Assembly: GCA_002255495.1 (NCBI GenBank)
Contig: NCAP01000002.1
Span: 1 to 64,000, forward strand
DNA length: 64,000 nucleotides
Direction of reading: 5' to 3'
Source of the DNA: Rhodospirillales bacterium 20-60-12
GTDB taxonomy: Bacteria > Pseudomonadota > Alphaproteobacteria > Acetobacterales > Acetobacteraceae
Below are positions 18,059-27,924 of the stretch, one piece after another (the stretch's first letter is position 1; each line of letters begins with the position of its first letter). A program made the position numbers and the translations under genes. The notes below the pieces were generated by a model. That model worked only from the letters and a program-made list of their open reading frames with translations, was not told the origin of the DNA and searched no databases.

Positions 18059-19605
18059 GGCCGATGTCCTGCGCTGGGCCCGTGCGCGGCATGGGCCGGT
18101 GGTTCTTCGATGAAGCAGCAGAGCTCGGTGCCATTGCGGTCGCTCACCGCCATCTGGCAATGCAGCTGGCCGTGCGCGGCGAGGCCGGCATAACGCTCCT
18201 CGATCGCGGCCTTCACACGGCGGCAGCGCAGCACCGCGCGGTCGCGCCCGCCGGGGACGTTTGAATCATGACTGAAATGCACCAGCACCGGAATCGCGAG
18301 GCCGTGCGCGAGGTTCAGACCGGTGAAGATCTTGATCCCCACATCCAGATCGGCGGTGCCTTCCTCGACCGTGGCGAGATGGGCGAAATAATACATGTTT
18401 CGGATATGCACCTTGGTCGGCGCATCGCCGACACAGATGAAATGCTCGTCGTGGCCGAGTTCCGCGTAGCGCCCCGCGTGATGCTGAATGACGTATTCGA
18501 TCTGCGACAAATTGGCCTCAAGAAGCCGTTCGACCAGCGTCTGCATCCCGGCCGACATGGCGCCTTCTGCCCGTGCCGTGACCGCGCGGTGAAGTGCTGC
18601 GCGCGCGGCGTGAGGGTCTATGCCGTTGGTCTCTCGATAGACCGCACTCGCGTCGATGAAGCGGTCGGCATCGATCCGCCCGGTGGCGTCCGGCGTGTGG
18701 ATGCGGATTGCATCGAGGTCGGTGTCGAGGCCGATCAGCAGCGTGTCGGGTGCGGCACCCCGGCCATAGGTGGAATCGATTGCGGTGCGCAATGCATCGA
18801 GCCGCTGAAGGGCGGCTTCGCAGGCCTGCTCATCGTTGCTGCCGTGGGCGGCGCAACCCTGATGCTTCGGTGAAGCCGAGCTGAAATGATAGACCGCGAT
18901 TTTGAGATAATTGCCGCTCTCGGCGCCTTTGGGCAAGCCGCCGCTGAGGCGGAGGATTTCACTATGGGCCCAATCGGTCATGTCGCTTTCGATATCGAAC
19001 AGCGATCCGGCATAGGCTCTCACGGTAATTTCCGGCCCCGGTGCCATGCGGAACACGAAGGGCAGCAAGCCTTGCAGCCGCCCGTCGGCGCAGGGCGTGA
19101 TATTGACCGTGTGAAAGCCGCAATCACGAAGGAATTGACCGTCGATCGCCTCATAGGGCAGCCAAAGAGCCTTATCGACAAGGGCTTGATCGACGCAGAA
19201 TTTAAAACTGCGCAACACGCAGTATGCATGTAGCCAACGCATGTCGAGACCGGTGATCCAGGTCTGTGTCAGTTTCGATTCGGGTAAAGAATAACCCAAA
19301 TTCTGCGCGGCCAGTGCTTGCGCCCGCGAGACGAAATCGGGCGTGTATTGAATGGCCAATATGGCCTTGAGCGTGTCGACGATTGCCCCGAACCGGGCAC
19401 TCACTCTATTTTCGTAATCGTATAATACCGTGTTCAACGCCCGATCGACCAGCGCATGCTCGCAGCTTTGCCCGCTTCCTGGCACGCAGGCCGGATTTGC
19501 CATCGATATGTGCGGCATCGATGTGAGCGGCATCGAGGGCGCGACCCGCAAGGCAGGCCGTTTGGCCATGTGCAGTTTGGCCGCTTGGCGTTGACGTGTG
19601 TTCAT
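18055..19605 (-). CDS. csoSCA: Carboxysomal carbonic anhydrase CsoSCA (CsoS3)
   Basis: CsoSCA converts bicarbonate to CO2 inside the carboxysome, next to RuBisCO. The 516-residue length is typical. It starts with a basic, low-complexity N-terminus (MNTRQRQAAKLHMAKRP; residues 1-50) that probably tethers it to RuBisCO. It continues with a helical domain and then the catalytic domain of the divergent beta class, with a likely zinc-binding HFSSASPKHQGCAAHGSND segment near 235-255. The C-terminal part is the degenerate repeat domain. It lies 10 bases after csoS2. Confidence 0.92.
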   Translation of the reverse strand: MNTRQRQAAKLHMAKRPALRVAPSMPLTSMPHISMANPACVPGSGQSCEHALVDRALNTVLYDYENRVSARFGAIVDTLKAILAIQYTPDFVSRAQALAAQNLGYSLPESKLTQTWITGLDMRWLHAYCVLRSFKFCVDQALVDKALWLPYEAIDGQFLRDCGFHTVNITPCADGRLQGLLPFVFRMAPGPEITVRAYAGSLFDIESDMTDWAHSEILRLSGGLPKGAESGNYLKIAVYHFSSASPKHQGCAAHGSNDEQACEAALQRLDALRTAIDSTYGRGAAPDTLLIGLDTDLDAIRIHTPDATGRIDADRFIDASAVYRETNGIDPHAARAALHRAVTARAEGAMSAGMQTLVERLLEANLSQIEYVIQHHAGRYAELGHDEHFICVGDAPTKVHIRNMYYFAHLATVEEGTADLDVGIKIFTGLNLAHGLAIPVLVHFSHDSNVPGGRDRAVLRCRRVKAAIEERYAGLAAHGQLHCQMAVSDRNGTELCCFIEEPPAHAAHGPSAGHRP

Positions 19606-19615
19606 CGCACGGATC

Positions 19616-22171
19616 TCACGCCCGCGCGCCGCCGGAGACCGTGACCAGCGGACCGCGACCGGTATTGCCGGATGAACCAGTCACCAGATTGGTGGCGGCC
19701 GGCGGCTTTTCGGCTTCGGGTGGCGTGCGCGCACCCATGACAGTGCCGCGCGGATTGCCGCGCTGGGAGGGGTTGCGCATGGTGCTGGAGCGACCCTCGG
19801 TGCCGGACACCCGGCTTTGCATGTGCCAAGCATCGCCGGTGACGCGCCCGTGAATCTGGGCTTCACCGCTGAGGCGCTGGGTTTTTGACACTCGGGCGGA
19901 GTTAGTGATCGCCTGGGCGTCGCGCGGATTATTCTGGCGCGCGGGTGGCGCAAAATCGTGATGGCGGAACTCGGGCGTGCCGGTAATCAGGCCACCCGCC
20001 TTGTTGCCGGGGCCAGTGATCCGCTCCGCGGCGCCATAAGCGGTGCCGGTCACAGCACCAAGGCTGGCACGGGACTCACGATCGGCATCCCAGGCGACGC
20101 GCGCAGGCGAGCGGATGCTGAAATCGACGGGGGCAGCCGGTTTGTCCGGCAGGGCGGGGCGGTGGCGGGACAGGAAGCGGTTGGAGGTGTCAGGCCGTGT
20201 GAGGCAGGCCGACGCCATATTGTCAGACCCAATATAAGGCGCACCGGTTACGGCGAGGCAGGCGCCGCGCTCATCGCCGGTCATGGTCATGCCACCTGCG
20301 CCCGGACGGTCACCACTGACCATACTCGCGGGGATGCTCGCCCGATCACGCACGCGGGCGGACTGCGCCTGCAGACTCTCCGGTGGACAGAATGTCTGAT
20401 ACTGGCGCTGGCCGATATAGGATGAACCGCTGATCGGCGCGCAGGCGCCAACCTCATCGCCGGTCACATGCTCAGATCGCCCAAACGCGCTGCCGGTGAC
20501 CCGTTCGCCGTTGATCGTCAAGTCGGTCGTGACCTTGCTGACATGTTTGACCGGCGCCATGTCCGTTCTGCATGAGGAAGAAAACTGCCCGGCGCTGAGA
20601 TAGTCAATGCCAGTGACAAGGCTGCACCGACCTGCCTCGTCACCGGTCATTTTTGGGCTGGAGGCGGTCTGCGTCCCGCTGGCGCCCGCACCGCCGCGGG
20701 TTTCAATGCGCGCCACCTTGTGCGGCCCATCTTTGTTGCACAGAGAACCGAAATCCTTGGCGTTGAAATACTGGTTGCCGGTGATCGCGCGGCATGAACC
20801 AGCCTCGTCACCCGTGACATGCTGGGATCGTCCGACGGCGCTGCCGGTCAGAGTCTGGTCGGCGGAACTTGACATCACGCTGGTCCGACGCGCCAAGGCG
20901 GGAACCTCGCTGCGGCAGAATTCTCTGAAATGCTCTGCGGAAAGATATTGGCTGCCGGTGACGCTGCGGCACGAACCGGGCTCATCGCCGGTCACTTTCG
21001 ATGCGCGCCCGACCGTCGTGCCCGTGAGCGGCAAGGCTCCGTATGTGTGGGTAAGGCCGATTTTGGCAGGCGCGGTATCGGCGGACGGGCGAGCATAGGA
21101 GGTCCCGGTGATCGCCCGGTCCGCCCCCATCTCGCCGCCGGTGACCCGTGACGGGCGACCGACGAGGGTGCCGCTAATCGTCTTGCCCTTTGGCGTCATG
21201 TCGCTGACGACCTTGGCGGGTGAAGCAGGCGGGCGAGACGGGCAAAATTTGTCATACATGTTGGCGGGCAGATATTCGATGCCCGTCACCGTGCGGCAGG
21301 CGCCGGCTTCATTGCCGGTGACCTGGCGGCTGCGATCGATCATGGTTCCGGTGACGGAATTTCCAGATAGCGTAGGGCCTTCCTCAAGCTTTGGCGGAGC
21401 CTCCACGAAGGCGGGACGAACACGCACGTGAGCGGTGGGAGGAGTGGCTGTGCTGTTTGTGGTGCATGTGCCCATCAAAGCGCGGATCTTGCGGTGCTGC
21501 ATGGCAAGCTGCCGGCCGCTCACGCCCTTGGTGATGGCCGCTTGCCAATCCTGACCGGGCAGGGAGGTTGCATTCCGCGCGGCCTGTTCGACGCGCTTAA
21601 TGCCGGATTTGCCGTTCTGCGAGAGTGCGGCGCGACGGGCGCGGGCGAGCATCTTACCGATGGGCTGGATGTCGCCCCGTGCTGTGCTGTTCGCGGCCGG
21701 CATGCTCGCGGACGTCGTCTGGCATGCGCACGCCTGGTCCACCGTTTTTGCAGAGAGCGACGCACAGCCGCAATCGTGGATTGAGGTAGGTTGCGCGGCC
21801 GCTGCACGCCGATCCTGACGGGCCGGTTCGGGGCTTTGTGGTTTCGCGGCGGCACCCGGAAGTGCGGATTTGCCGATGGCGCTCAGCGCCTGCCGCCGCT
21901 CGAGTGCTGCGCGTTTCGATATGGTTGAAGGGGGCAGGGGTGCGGCATGGTTTGGTGTGTTGGCTGCAAACGCGGTCGGCCGCACATAATCGCTCGGCCG
22001 GCCGGCCGGTATCGGATACGGCCGAGAAGCCCCGTAGACATTTTGCCCAACCTTAGCCTCGCTTAGTTTGGCTATTCCCGCTTTGCCGTGCTGCGCCATC
22101 GCCTGGCGGCGCATCAGGGCGATTTCACGGCCCGAAAGGGTCGTGCCTGCGGGGCTAAAGGCTGCTGTCAT
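19616..22171 (-). CDS. csoS2: Carboxysome scaffold protein CsoS2
   Basis: CsoS2 is the disordered scaffold that binds RuBisCO through its N-terminal repeats and the shell through its middle and C-terminal repeats. The 851-residue product has four N-type repeats of the RRQAMAQHGKAG kind (residues about 17-240). Seven M-type repeats follow, each with a V/M-TG-x-E-x-G segment followed by an ITG/VTG segment and Tyr-Leu or similar, mostly ending in Cys. A C-terminal region holds three or four degenerate VTG motifs. I chose the ATG at 22171 with AGAGGT upstream rather than the GTG three codons earlier. A programmed frameshift as known in Halothiobacillus was not identified. Confidence 0.93.
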   Translation of the reverse strand: MTAAFSPAGTTLSGREIALMRRQAMAQHGKAGIAKLSEAKVGQNVYGASRPYPIPAGRPSDYVRPTAFAANTPNHAAPLPPSTISKRAALERRQALSAIGKSALPGAAAKPQSPEPARQDRRAAAAQPTSIHDCGCASLSAKTVDQACACQTTSASMPAANSTARGDIQPIGKMLARARRAALSQNGKSGIKRVEQAARNATSLPGQDWQAAITKGVSGRQLAMQHRKIRALMGTCTTNSTATPPTAHVRVRPAFVEAPPKLEEGPTLSGNSVTGTMIDRSRQVTGNEAGACRTVTGIEYLPANMYDKFCPSRPPASPAKVVSDMTPKGKTISGTLVGRPSRVTGGEMGADRAITGTSYARPSADTAPAKIGLTHTYGALPLTGTTVGRASKVTGDEPGSCRSVTGSQYLSAEHFREFCRSEVPALARRTSVMSSSADQTLTGSAVGRSQHVTGDEAGSCRAITGNQYFNAKDFGSLCNKDGPHKVARIETRGGAGASGTQTASSPKMTGDEAGRCSLVTGIDYLSAGQFSSSCRTDMAPVKHVSKVTTDLTINGERVTGSAFGRSEHVTGDEVGACAPISGSSYIGQRQYQTFCPPESLQAQSARVRDRASIPASMVSGDRPGAGGMTMTGDERGACLAVTGAPYIGSDNMASACLTRPDTSNRFLSRHRPALPDKPAAPVDFSIRSPARVAWDADRESRASLGAVTGTAYGAAERITGPGNKAGGLITGTPEFRHHDFAPPARQNNPRDAQAITNSARVSKTQRLSGEAQIHGRVTGDAWHMQSRVSGTEGRSSTMRNPSQRGNPRGTVMGARTPPEAEKPPAATNLVTGSSGNTGRGPLVTVSGGARA

Positions 22172-22226
22172 GGCGAACACCTCTAAGATTCATGACTTGT
22201 AGCAATGTCGTCGGCGCGGTTTGTGA

Positions 22227-22553
22227 TCAGCGATAGACGACGAACGACAGACCTTGGCTCTGGGCGTAATTGTCGTAGGCGACATAGCGGACCAGATGAT
22301 CCGGGTAGGCGCGATGGCAGCCTTCGATCTCAGCCATCACCGCATCGACCGATTGCTCGCCGAAAAGCGGCAGTTTCCACATATACCAGTAGCTGACATG
22401 GGCCGGGGTGCCGCGCTCGGTGTGTTCGACCGCCGGGTTCCAGCCCTGGGCGATCGTGTAGGCCACCTGGCGGCGAACCTGCTCGGGGGTCATTGGCGGC
22501 AGGTACGAGAAGGTCTCGTATTTCAGTGAGGAATTATAGGCTTCAACGGACAT
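22227..22553 (-). CDS. cbbS: RuBisCO small subunit (form IA)
   Basis: The small subunit caps the L8 core of RuBisCO. The 108-residue product starts [21 protein letters not shown] at the ATG at 22553; 14 extra codons further upstream are not conserved. The family features [20 protein letters not shown] and the [11 protein letters not shown] segment are present, and the long loop of plant-type small subunits is missing, as expected for form IA. It is 74 bases downstream of cbbL and before csoS2. Confidence 0.96.
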   Translation of the reverse strand: MSVEAYNSSLKYETFSYLPPMTPEQVRRQVAYTIAQGWNPAVEHTERGTPAHVSYWYMWKLPLFGEQSVDAVMAEIEGCHRAYPDHLVRYVAYDNYAQSQGLSFVVYR

Positions 22554-22627
22554 AGCGATAATCCTTGTATGGCTGAAAGGCGGATAGGCTGGCACCGTCC
22601 GGATGGGCGGCGCCAGCCAAGAGCAGC

Positions 22628-24049
22628 TTACCGGTTGGTCACGTCCAGTTTGTCCACTGTGTCGAACTCGAATTTGATTTCTTTCCAGGTTTCCATGGCG
22701 ATCCTGAGCTCAGGCGAGTGGACCGCCGCTGACGAGAGGATTTCCTTGCCTTCGCGTTCGAGATCGCGCCCTTCATTGCGCGCCTGAACGCAGGCCTCGA
22801 CCGCGACGCGGTTCGCATGCGCACCGGCCGCATTGCCCCAGGGATGGCCCAGAGTGCCGCCGCCAAATTGCAGCACCGAATCGTCGCCGAAGATCGTGAC
22901 CAGCGAAGGCATGTGCCAGACATGGATACCGCCGGAGGCGACCGCGAAGGCGCCCGGCATGGAGCCCCAATCCTGATCGAAGAAAATGCCGCGCGAGCGG
23001 TCTTCCGCGATGAAGGATTCACGCAGCAGATCGATCCAGCCCAACGTCGAGGCACGGTCGCCTTCGAGCTTGCCGACCACGGTGCCCGTATGCAGGTGAT
23101 CGCCGCCGGAGAGACGAAGGATTTTGGTCAGCACTCTGAAATGGATACCGTGATGCGGATTACGGTCGAGCACGGCATGCATCGCGCGGTGGATGTGCAG
23201 CAGCATGCCATTGTTGCGGCACCAGTTGGCAAGGCCGGTGTTGGCGGTAAAGCCGCCGGTGATGTAGTCGTGCATGATGATCGGCGCGCCGATTTCCTTG
23301 GCGTATTCGGCACGTTTATACATTTCCTCGGGCGTTGGCGCGGTCACGTTGAGATAGTGACCCTTGCGTTCGCCGGTTTCAGCTTCGGATTTATGGATCG
23401 CTTCCATCACGAAGTCGAAACGCTCACGCCAGCGCATGAAGGGTTGGCTGTTGACGTTTTCATCATCCTTGGTGAAATCAAGGCCGCCTCGCAACGCTTC
23501 GTAAACCGCGCGGCCGTAGTTTTTCGCCGACAATCCGAGTTTCGGTTTGATCGTGCAGCCCAGCATCGGGCGGCCATATTTGTTGAGTTTGTCGCGCTCG
23601 ACCTGGATGCCGCAGGGCGGACCGCCGCAGGTTTTCACATAGGCGATCGGGAACCGCACGTCCTCGAGCCGCAGGGCACGCACGGCCTTGAAGCCGAACA
23701 CGTTGCCCACCAGCGAGGTGAATACGTTGACCACCGAGCCTTCCTCGAAGAGGTCGATCGGGTAGGCGATGAAGGCGTAAAAGCAGGTGTCGTCACCCGG
23801 GACGTCCTCGATCCGGTAGGCGCGGCCCTTATAATAATCGAGGTCAGTCAACAGGTCGGTCCACACCGTGGTCCATGTGCCGGTCGAGGATTCTGCTGCC
23901 ACAGCCGCAGCAGCCTCTTCACGGTCAACCCCGGCTTGCGGGGTGATTTTGAAGCAGGCCAGAATGTCAGTGTCGAGTGGCGTGTAATCCGGCGTCCAGT
24001 ACGTGTGTCTATATTCCTTGACCCCCGCACTGTATTTTTTTCCACTCAT
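22628..24049 (-). CDS. cbbL: RuBisCO large subunit (form IA)
   Basis: This is the catalytic subunit that carboxylates ribulose-1,5-bisphosphate in the Calvin-Benson cycle. The 473-residue product starts [15 protein letters not shown] at the ATG at 24049. The active-site segment [19 protein letters not shown], with the carbamylated Lys, and the loop [14 protein letters not shown] are visible. Association with cso genes and similarity to carboxysomal enzymes indicate form IAc. It is the first gene of the operon and diverges from cbbR. Confidence 0.98.
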   Translation of the reverse strand: MSGKKYSAGVKEYRHTYWTPDYTPLDTDILACFKITPQAGVDREEAAAAVAAESSTGTWTTVWTDLLTDLDYYKGRAYRIEDVPGDDTCFYAFIAYPIDLFEEGSVVNVFTSLVGNVFGFKAVRALRLEDVRFPIAYVKTCGGPPCGIQVERDKLNKYGRPMLGCTIKPKLGLSAKNYGRAVYEALRGGLDFTKDDENVNSQPFMRWRERFDFVMEAIHKSEAETGERKGHYLNVTAPTPEEMYKRAEYAKEIGAPIIMHDYITGGFTANTGLANWCRNNGMLLHIHRAMHAVLDRNPHHGIHFRVLTKILRLSGGDHLHTGTVVGKLEGDRASTLGWIDLLRESFIAEDRSRGIFFDQDWGSMPGAFAVASGGIHVWHMPSLVTIFGDDSVLQFGGGTLGHPWGNAAGAHANRVAVEACVQARNEGRDLEREGKEILSSAAVHSPELRIAMETWKEIKFEFDTVDKLDVTNR

Positions 24050-24292
24050 TTTATACTTCCCTATCAGCAATAATGTTATTGGGCGCGACGATGGGTTTGC
24101 CGGCAATGGCCGGCAATGGGGATTTTTTGAGGCGTAGAGCCTTCAGACAGATGGATGGTAAACACTGAACGGACCGTTTTCTCTCAACCTGAGGCGGGGT
24201 AGATTTTTATTTTTTTAACAACCTTAATTGTCTGATACCGGGTAATAATGATAATGGAAAATATGTAATTCTTATGCGAGTGATCATGTTTT
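24050..24292. promoter_or_regulatory. Divergent cbbL/cbbR control region
   Basis: This region of 243 bases separates cbbL (minus) from cbbR (plus) and should hold both promoters and CbbR operators. It is much richer in A and T than the surrounding genes from about 24200 to 24290, with several TNA-N7-TNA-like elements of the LysR type. About 50 bases upstream of cbbL there is a perfect 8-base stem (24097-24104 with 24109-24116, TTGCCGGC/GCCGGCAA) in the presumed leader. No precise operator assignment is possible. Confidence 0.55.
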
Positions 24293-25306
24293 ATGAATAC
24301 TGAGATCAAGCCCCGGACCAAGAATCTGCGGCGGCGCAATTTCACCCTGCGCCAGCTGACGCTGTTTGAGGCGGTCGCCCGCACCGGCAGTTTTACGCGC
24401 ACCGCTGAGGAGCTTCATCTGACGCAGCCGGCGGTTTCAAACCAGATCAAGCAGCTCGAAGACCAGATTGGCACCCCGCTGTTCGAGCATATCGGCCGCA
24501 GGATCTCGCCCACCGAGGTTGGCCGCGAGCTGGTGGTGTTTTGCCGCGATATCTCGCAGCGGATCGATGAATTCGAAAATCTGCTCGACGACATAAAAGG
24601 TCTGCATCACGGGGTGCTCAACGTATCTGTGGTCAGCACGGCGGAATATTTCTCACCCTATTTGCTTGCGCGGTTTTGCTCTCACCACCCCGGTGTCACG
24701 GTCAATCTCGACGTGACAAACCGTGACGCGGTGCTGAAACAACTGGCCGACAACGCGCCGGACATGGCGATCATGGGCGTTCCGCCTGAAGGTGCCAATC
24801 TGGTCTCTCAGTCCTTCATGCCCAATCCGCTCGTCGTCATTGCGGCCCCCAACCATATGCTCGCCGGCATGGACGACGTGCCGATCAAGCGGGTGGTCAA
24901 AGAGCGGTTCATCATCCGTGAACCCGGCTCGGGCACGCGGGATGCCTTCGAGCGATTTTTGAACAAAAGCGGCTCGCGTCTGCAGAATTCAATGGAGATG
25001 AGCAGCAACGAGGCCATTAAGCACGCGGTGATGGCCGGGCTCGGGCTTGGCGTCGTGTCGCTCCATACGTTGGAGATGGAGCTTAAGCTTGGTCGGCTCG
25101 CGATCGTCGATCTGGTCGATTTTCCGCTCGAACGCCAATGGTATCTCGTCCATCGCCAGGGCAAGCGTTTCAGCGTCGCCGCCCAGGCGCTCAAGAATTT
25201 CATTCTCACCGAAGCTGTGCACGTTGTGCAAGCGACCCTGCCGGACCGCCGGGTCGCCGCGAAGCCGAAGCGGCTGATACGCCGCTCCATTCACAGTAGT
25301 GAATGA
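24293..25306 (+). CDS. cbbR: LysR-type RuBisCO operon regulator CbbR
   Basis: CbbR activates cbb/cso genes in response to Calvin-cycle metabolites. The 337-residue product has the winged HTH at residues about 15-75 (FTLRQLTLFEAVARTGSF, LTQPAVSNQIKQLE) and a LysR substrate domain following (LNVSVVSTAEYFSPYLL, then REPGSGTRDAFERF). It has a 14-residue basic N-terminal extension. It is divergent from cbbL, the usual place for CbbR. A second possible target is the dabB operon just downstream. Confidence 0.92.
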   Translation: MNTEIKPRTKNLRRRNFTLRQLTLFEAVARTGSFTRTAEELHLTQPAVSNQIKQLEDQIGTPLFEHIGRRISPTEVGRELVVFCRDISQRIDEFENLLDDIKGLHHGVLNVSVVSTAEYFSPYLLARFCSHHPGVTVNLDVTNRDAVLKQLADNAPDMAIMGVPPEGANLVSQSFMPNPLVVIAAPNHMLAGMDDVPIKRVVKERFIIREPGSGTRDAFERFLNKSGSRLQNSMEMSSNEAIKHAVMAGLGLGVVSLHTLEMELKLGRLAIVDLVDFPLERQWYLVHRQGKRFSVAAQALKNFILTEAVHVVQATLPDRRVAAKPKRLIRRSIHSSE

Positions 25307-25457
25307 CAACACAAAAAATTATCAATTTTGTTTTTTTAAGTTCTCGCATATAGGTCGTGCGGTCTCGGGTTCGGCTCACGCTCATGATTCAAACACGCTC
25401 TAGCCCCATAATCAACTGCTTGTGCTGAAATCAATAAAGTAACGGGCAAATAATAAT
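25307..25457. other. Leader/intergenic region between cbbR and dabB
   Basis: The region is A/T-rich near 25310-25345 and probably holds the promoter of the dab operon. At 25388-25410 there is a short fragment (ACACGCTCTAGCC) resembling part of family B. No further gene is seen. Confidence 0.35.
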
Positions 25458-27131
25458 ATGGAACGTCTGGTCTTTCTATTGATCATCCTGGCTCTGGTTT
25501 CAGCGTGCATCATCGGCTTCGGCCGATTCGGCCGTCATGCTGCTGCGATCAGCATTTTTTTCAACACCCTTATTTTCGGTGTTGCTCTTGTCTTGCTGGC
25601 CGCCAAGCTCGGCGGCGCGCCAAACGGCGTGTTGCACCTCAATGCGGTGTGGGGCAGCGTTCAGTTCGATCCGCTGGCGGCGTTGATGTCGGCGGTGATC
25701 TCCGGGATCAGCCTGATCGTTCATATCTATTCGCGTCGTTATATGGTGGAGGACCCGGGTTATGGCCGGTTCTTTGCCCTGCTCGACCTGATGACCGCAT
25801 GCCTGCTGCTGATGGTCTGTGCTGCTGATCTGCTGACGATGTTGATCGCCTGGAACCTTATCGGACTCGTGTTATTCTGGCTGCTCGATCATTGCCTCCC
25901 CAGCCGGTCGGCTTATCGCTACGGATTCTGGACCTTCATCACGTACCGCTTCAGCGATCTGCCCCTGGTATTGGCGGCACTTATCCTGCACCGGCTATAC
26001 GGGTCATGGTCGATCGCCGTGGTCCTCGCAAAAGTCACGGCGAATCCTGGCATGACCTTCACCAGCGGCTTGCCGGTGGCCGGAACGGTTGCCGCGCTGG
26101 TCGCCTTGTCTGCGTTCGGCCGCTCCGCGCAATTTCTGCTCCACACCTGGCTGCCTTATACGATGGACGGCCCCACCCCTGTGTCGGCGCTGATGCATGC
26201 CGGCATCGTCAATGCCGGGGCATTCATCATCAATCGGTTCGCGCCGGTGTTCGTCGCGGCCGGATTTGTTCTGCATTGGGTGTTCGTGGTCGGGCTGGTC
26301 ACCGCCATCACTGGTTCACTGCTGATGCTGGCGCAAAACGACATCAAGAAATCTCTCGGCTATTCCACCATGGGCCAAATGGGCTTCATGATCATGGAGT
26401 GCGGCGTCGGTGCTTTTTCGCTGGCGATCTTCCACCTGATCGCGCACGGGCTGTTCAAGGCGACCCTGTTCCTCAGTTCCGGCAGCGCCATCAACCAGGC
26501 ACGTGCGGATGATGGGGTGCCGAAGAGCGAACTTTACACCTTCGTCGTCGAGCGTCGCGCCACGGCCTACCGCCAGCCTTGGCAATTGATGGCGCTGATT
26601 ACCCTCGGTGTTCCCGCCGCAATTCTGCTCATCGCGCATTGGCTGGTCGGTGCGGGCATTCTCGTCGAGCAAGGGGCGATCGTGTTGCTGTTCTTTGGCT
26701 GGATCACAGGCGCGCAGCTGCTCTTCTCGATCCACCGGATGGATACGGAAGACCCTTGGCGGATGGTCAGCCTCGCTATCGTTTCGCTTGTCGTTGTCGT
26801 GCTGGGCTATACCTTCATCAGCCACGCGTTCGATCTGTTCCTGTATCCAGATGTCGCGTTCCGGCGCGCTATTTTCAGTGCCGCCGCGATCAGCCCGGCC
26901 ACGTTCGATGGCGTCGTCGTCCTTGTCACGCTCGTCATCGTCGCGGGGTGGATTCTCGCTTATCGCGCGACTCATCAGGACCAGGATTCCCGCGTGCGCA
27001 CCGCGCGATTCTGGTTGATTTATTACGCTCTGATCTCACGGGAATTCTATATCGCGGATCTTTACGCCGCGGCGTCGCGCGGGATGCTCAACACGTCCCG
27101 ACAGGTCAATCTCTGGCTGCGGTGGGTGTGA
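25458..27131 (+). CDS. dabB: Inorganic carbon uptake protein DabB (NuoL-like)
   Basis: DabB is the membrane partner of the DAB complex; it resembles the antiporter-like NuoL subunit of complex I and is thought to use the ion gradient to drive vectorial CO2 hydration by DabA. The 557-residue product has about 14 hydrophobic segments and the conserved part GRSAQFLLHTWLPYTMDGPTPVSALMHAG. The DIKKSLGYSTMGQMGFMIME segment follows. It begins the dab operon and is followed, after one base, by an unrelated-looking membrane gene. Confidence 0.9.
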   Translation: MERLVFLLIILALVSACIIGFGRFGRHAAAISIFFNTLIFGVALVLLAAKLGGAPNGVLHLNAVWGSVQFDPLAALMSAVISGISLIVHIYSRRYMVEDPGYGRFFALLDLMTACLLLMVCAADLLTMLIAWNLIGLVLFWLLDHCLPSRSAYRYGFWTFITYRFSDLPLVLAALILHRLYGSWSIAVVLAKVTANPGMTFTSGLPVAGTVAALVALSAFGRSAQFLLHTWLPYTMDGPTPVSALMHAGIVNAGAFIINRFAPVFVAAGFVLHWVFVVGLVTAITGSLLMLAQNDIKKSLGYSTMGQMGFMIMECGVGAFSLAIFHLIAHGLFKATLFLSSGSAINQARADDGVPKSELYTFVVERRATAYRQPWQLMALITLGVPAAILLIAHWLVGAGILVEQGAIVLLFFGWITGAQLLFSIHRMDTEDPWRMVSLAIVSLVVVVLGYTFISHAFDLFLYPDVAFRRAIFSAAAISPATFDGVVVLVTLVIVAGWILAYRATHQDQDSRVRTARFWLIYYALISREFYIADLYAAASRGMLNTSRQVNLWLRWV

Positions 27132-27132
27132 C

Positions 27133-27888
27133 ATGTTGGTCCTGGCAGCCCTACCCGCCGCAATTTTTTTGCCGCTCTTCCCGCTTAGTGCGCTCTTTGT
27201 GCTGCTATTTTGCCGGGTTGCCGATCTGCGCGTACGCGCGGTGCTTGTTCTGCTCTGGCCGCAGATTGGCTTGATGCTCGCAACATTGAGCGCGCCTTCG
27301 CAAGCGTTGCGGGTCTGGGCGCTGCTCACCGCTTTGTTTTATGCTTGGCGTGCGCTGAGCGTGCAGGAACTCGACCGATGGATTGCCTTCATTGCCGTCT
27401 CCGCATGGTCCCTCCTTTGGATGGGTTGGGATACGACGCATGATCTTGCCAGCCTGCGTCTGCTGGCCCTTGGATTCTCGCTCAGTCTTCTGACCACGAT
27501 GGTGGTCGGTTCCCTGCTCCAGCGCCGTGTCGGCGTTGCCTATGCCGGGTTGAATCACGGGCTGCCGGAAGTGGCGCCGCGCCTTGCCGGTTTCCTCGTT
27601 GTTAGTGTTCTTTGTGCTGTGGCGACGCCGCCGTTTCCGTCATTCTTCGCAATTATGGGGATTCTCCACCGATCCGGCCTCGGCATGGCGACGGGAATTT
27701 GCACGGTCTGGCTCATTTGGTCCTGGACTGCGCTGCGTCTCTTGGAAGGGTTTATCACGAACAGCTGGAAACTCCCCCGCCGCTTCGCCGATCTCGACCG
27801 CATGACGAGTTTTGCCCTTGTGCTCGGCCTCTTCGTGTTGTGCGCAATGGCGTTGGGGCTGAGCAATGCCAGCCTTGCCGGTCAATAA
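27133..27888 (+). CDS. Polytopic membrane protein between dabB and dabA
   Basis: I do not recognise a named family. The 251-residue product has about seven hydrophobic segments and no soluble domain. The segment ATPPFPSFFAIMGIL (about residues 155-170) resembles the Pro-Pro-x-x-x-F-F motif of NuoM/NuoN-type proteins, so it may be a reduced antiporter-like subunit. It starts one base after dabB and ends 36 bases before dabA, strongly suggesting that it belongs to the DAB complex. It could be an additional ion-translocating or assembly subunit. Confidence 0.7.
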   Translation: MLVLAALPAAIFLPLFPLSALFVLLFCRVADLRVRAVLVLLWPQIGLMLATLSAPSQALRVWALLTALFYAWRALSVQELDRWIAFIAVSAWSLLWMGWDTTHDLASLRLLALGFSLSLLTTMVVGSLLQRRVGVAYAGLNHGLPEVAPRLAGFLVVSVLCAVATPPFPSFFAIMGILHRSGLGMATGICTVWLIWSWTALRLLEGFITNSWKLPRRFADLDRMTSFALVLGLFVLCAMALGLSNASLAGQ

Positions 27889-27924
27889 GGGGGCGAGCTT
27901 GAGCGAAACGGAACAGGACGAAGC

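Noticed and set aside
19616-22171. Possible CRISPR-like regularity in csoS2
   Set aside because: The repetitions are in-frame protein repeats with diverged DNA, not identical short repeats with spacers.
22817-24073. 418-codon plus-strand ORF opposite cbbL
   Set aside because: It is an antisense open frame caused by GC-rich codon bias; cbbL is certain and the antisense product has no domain.
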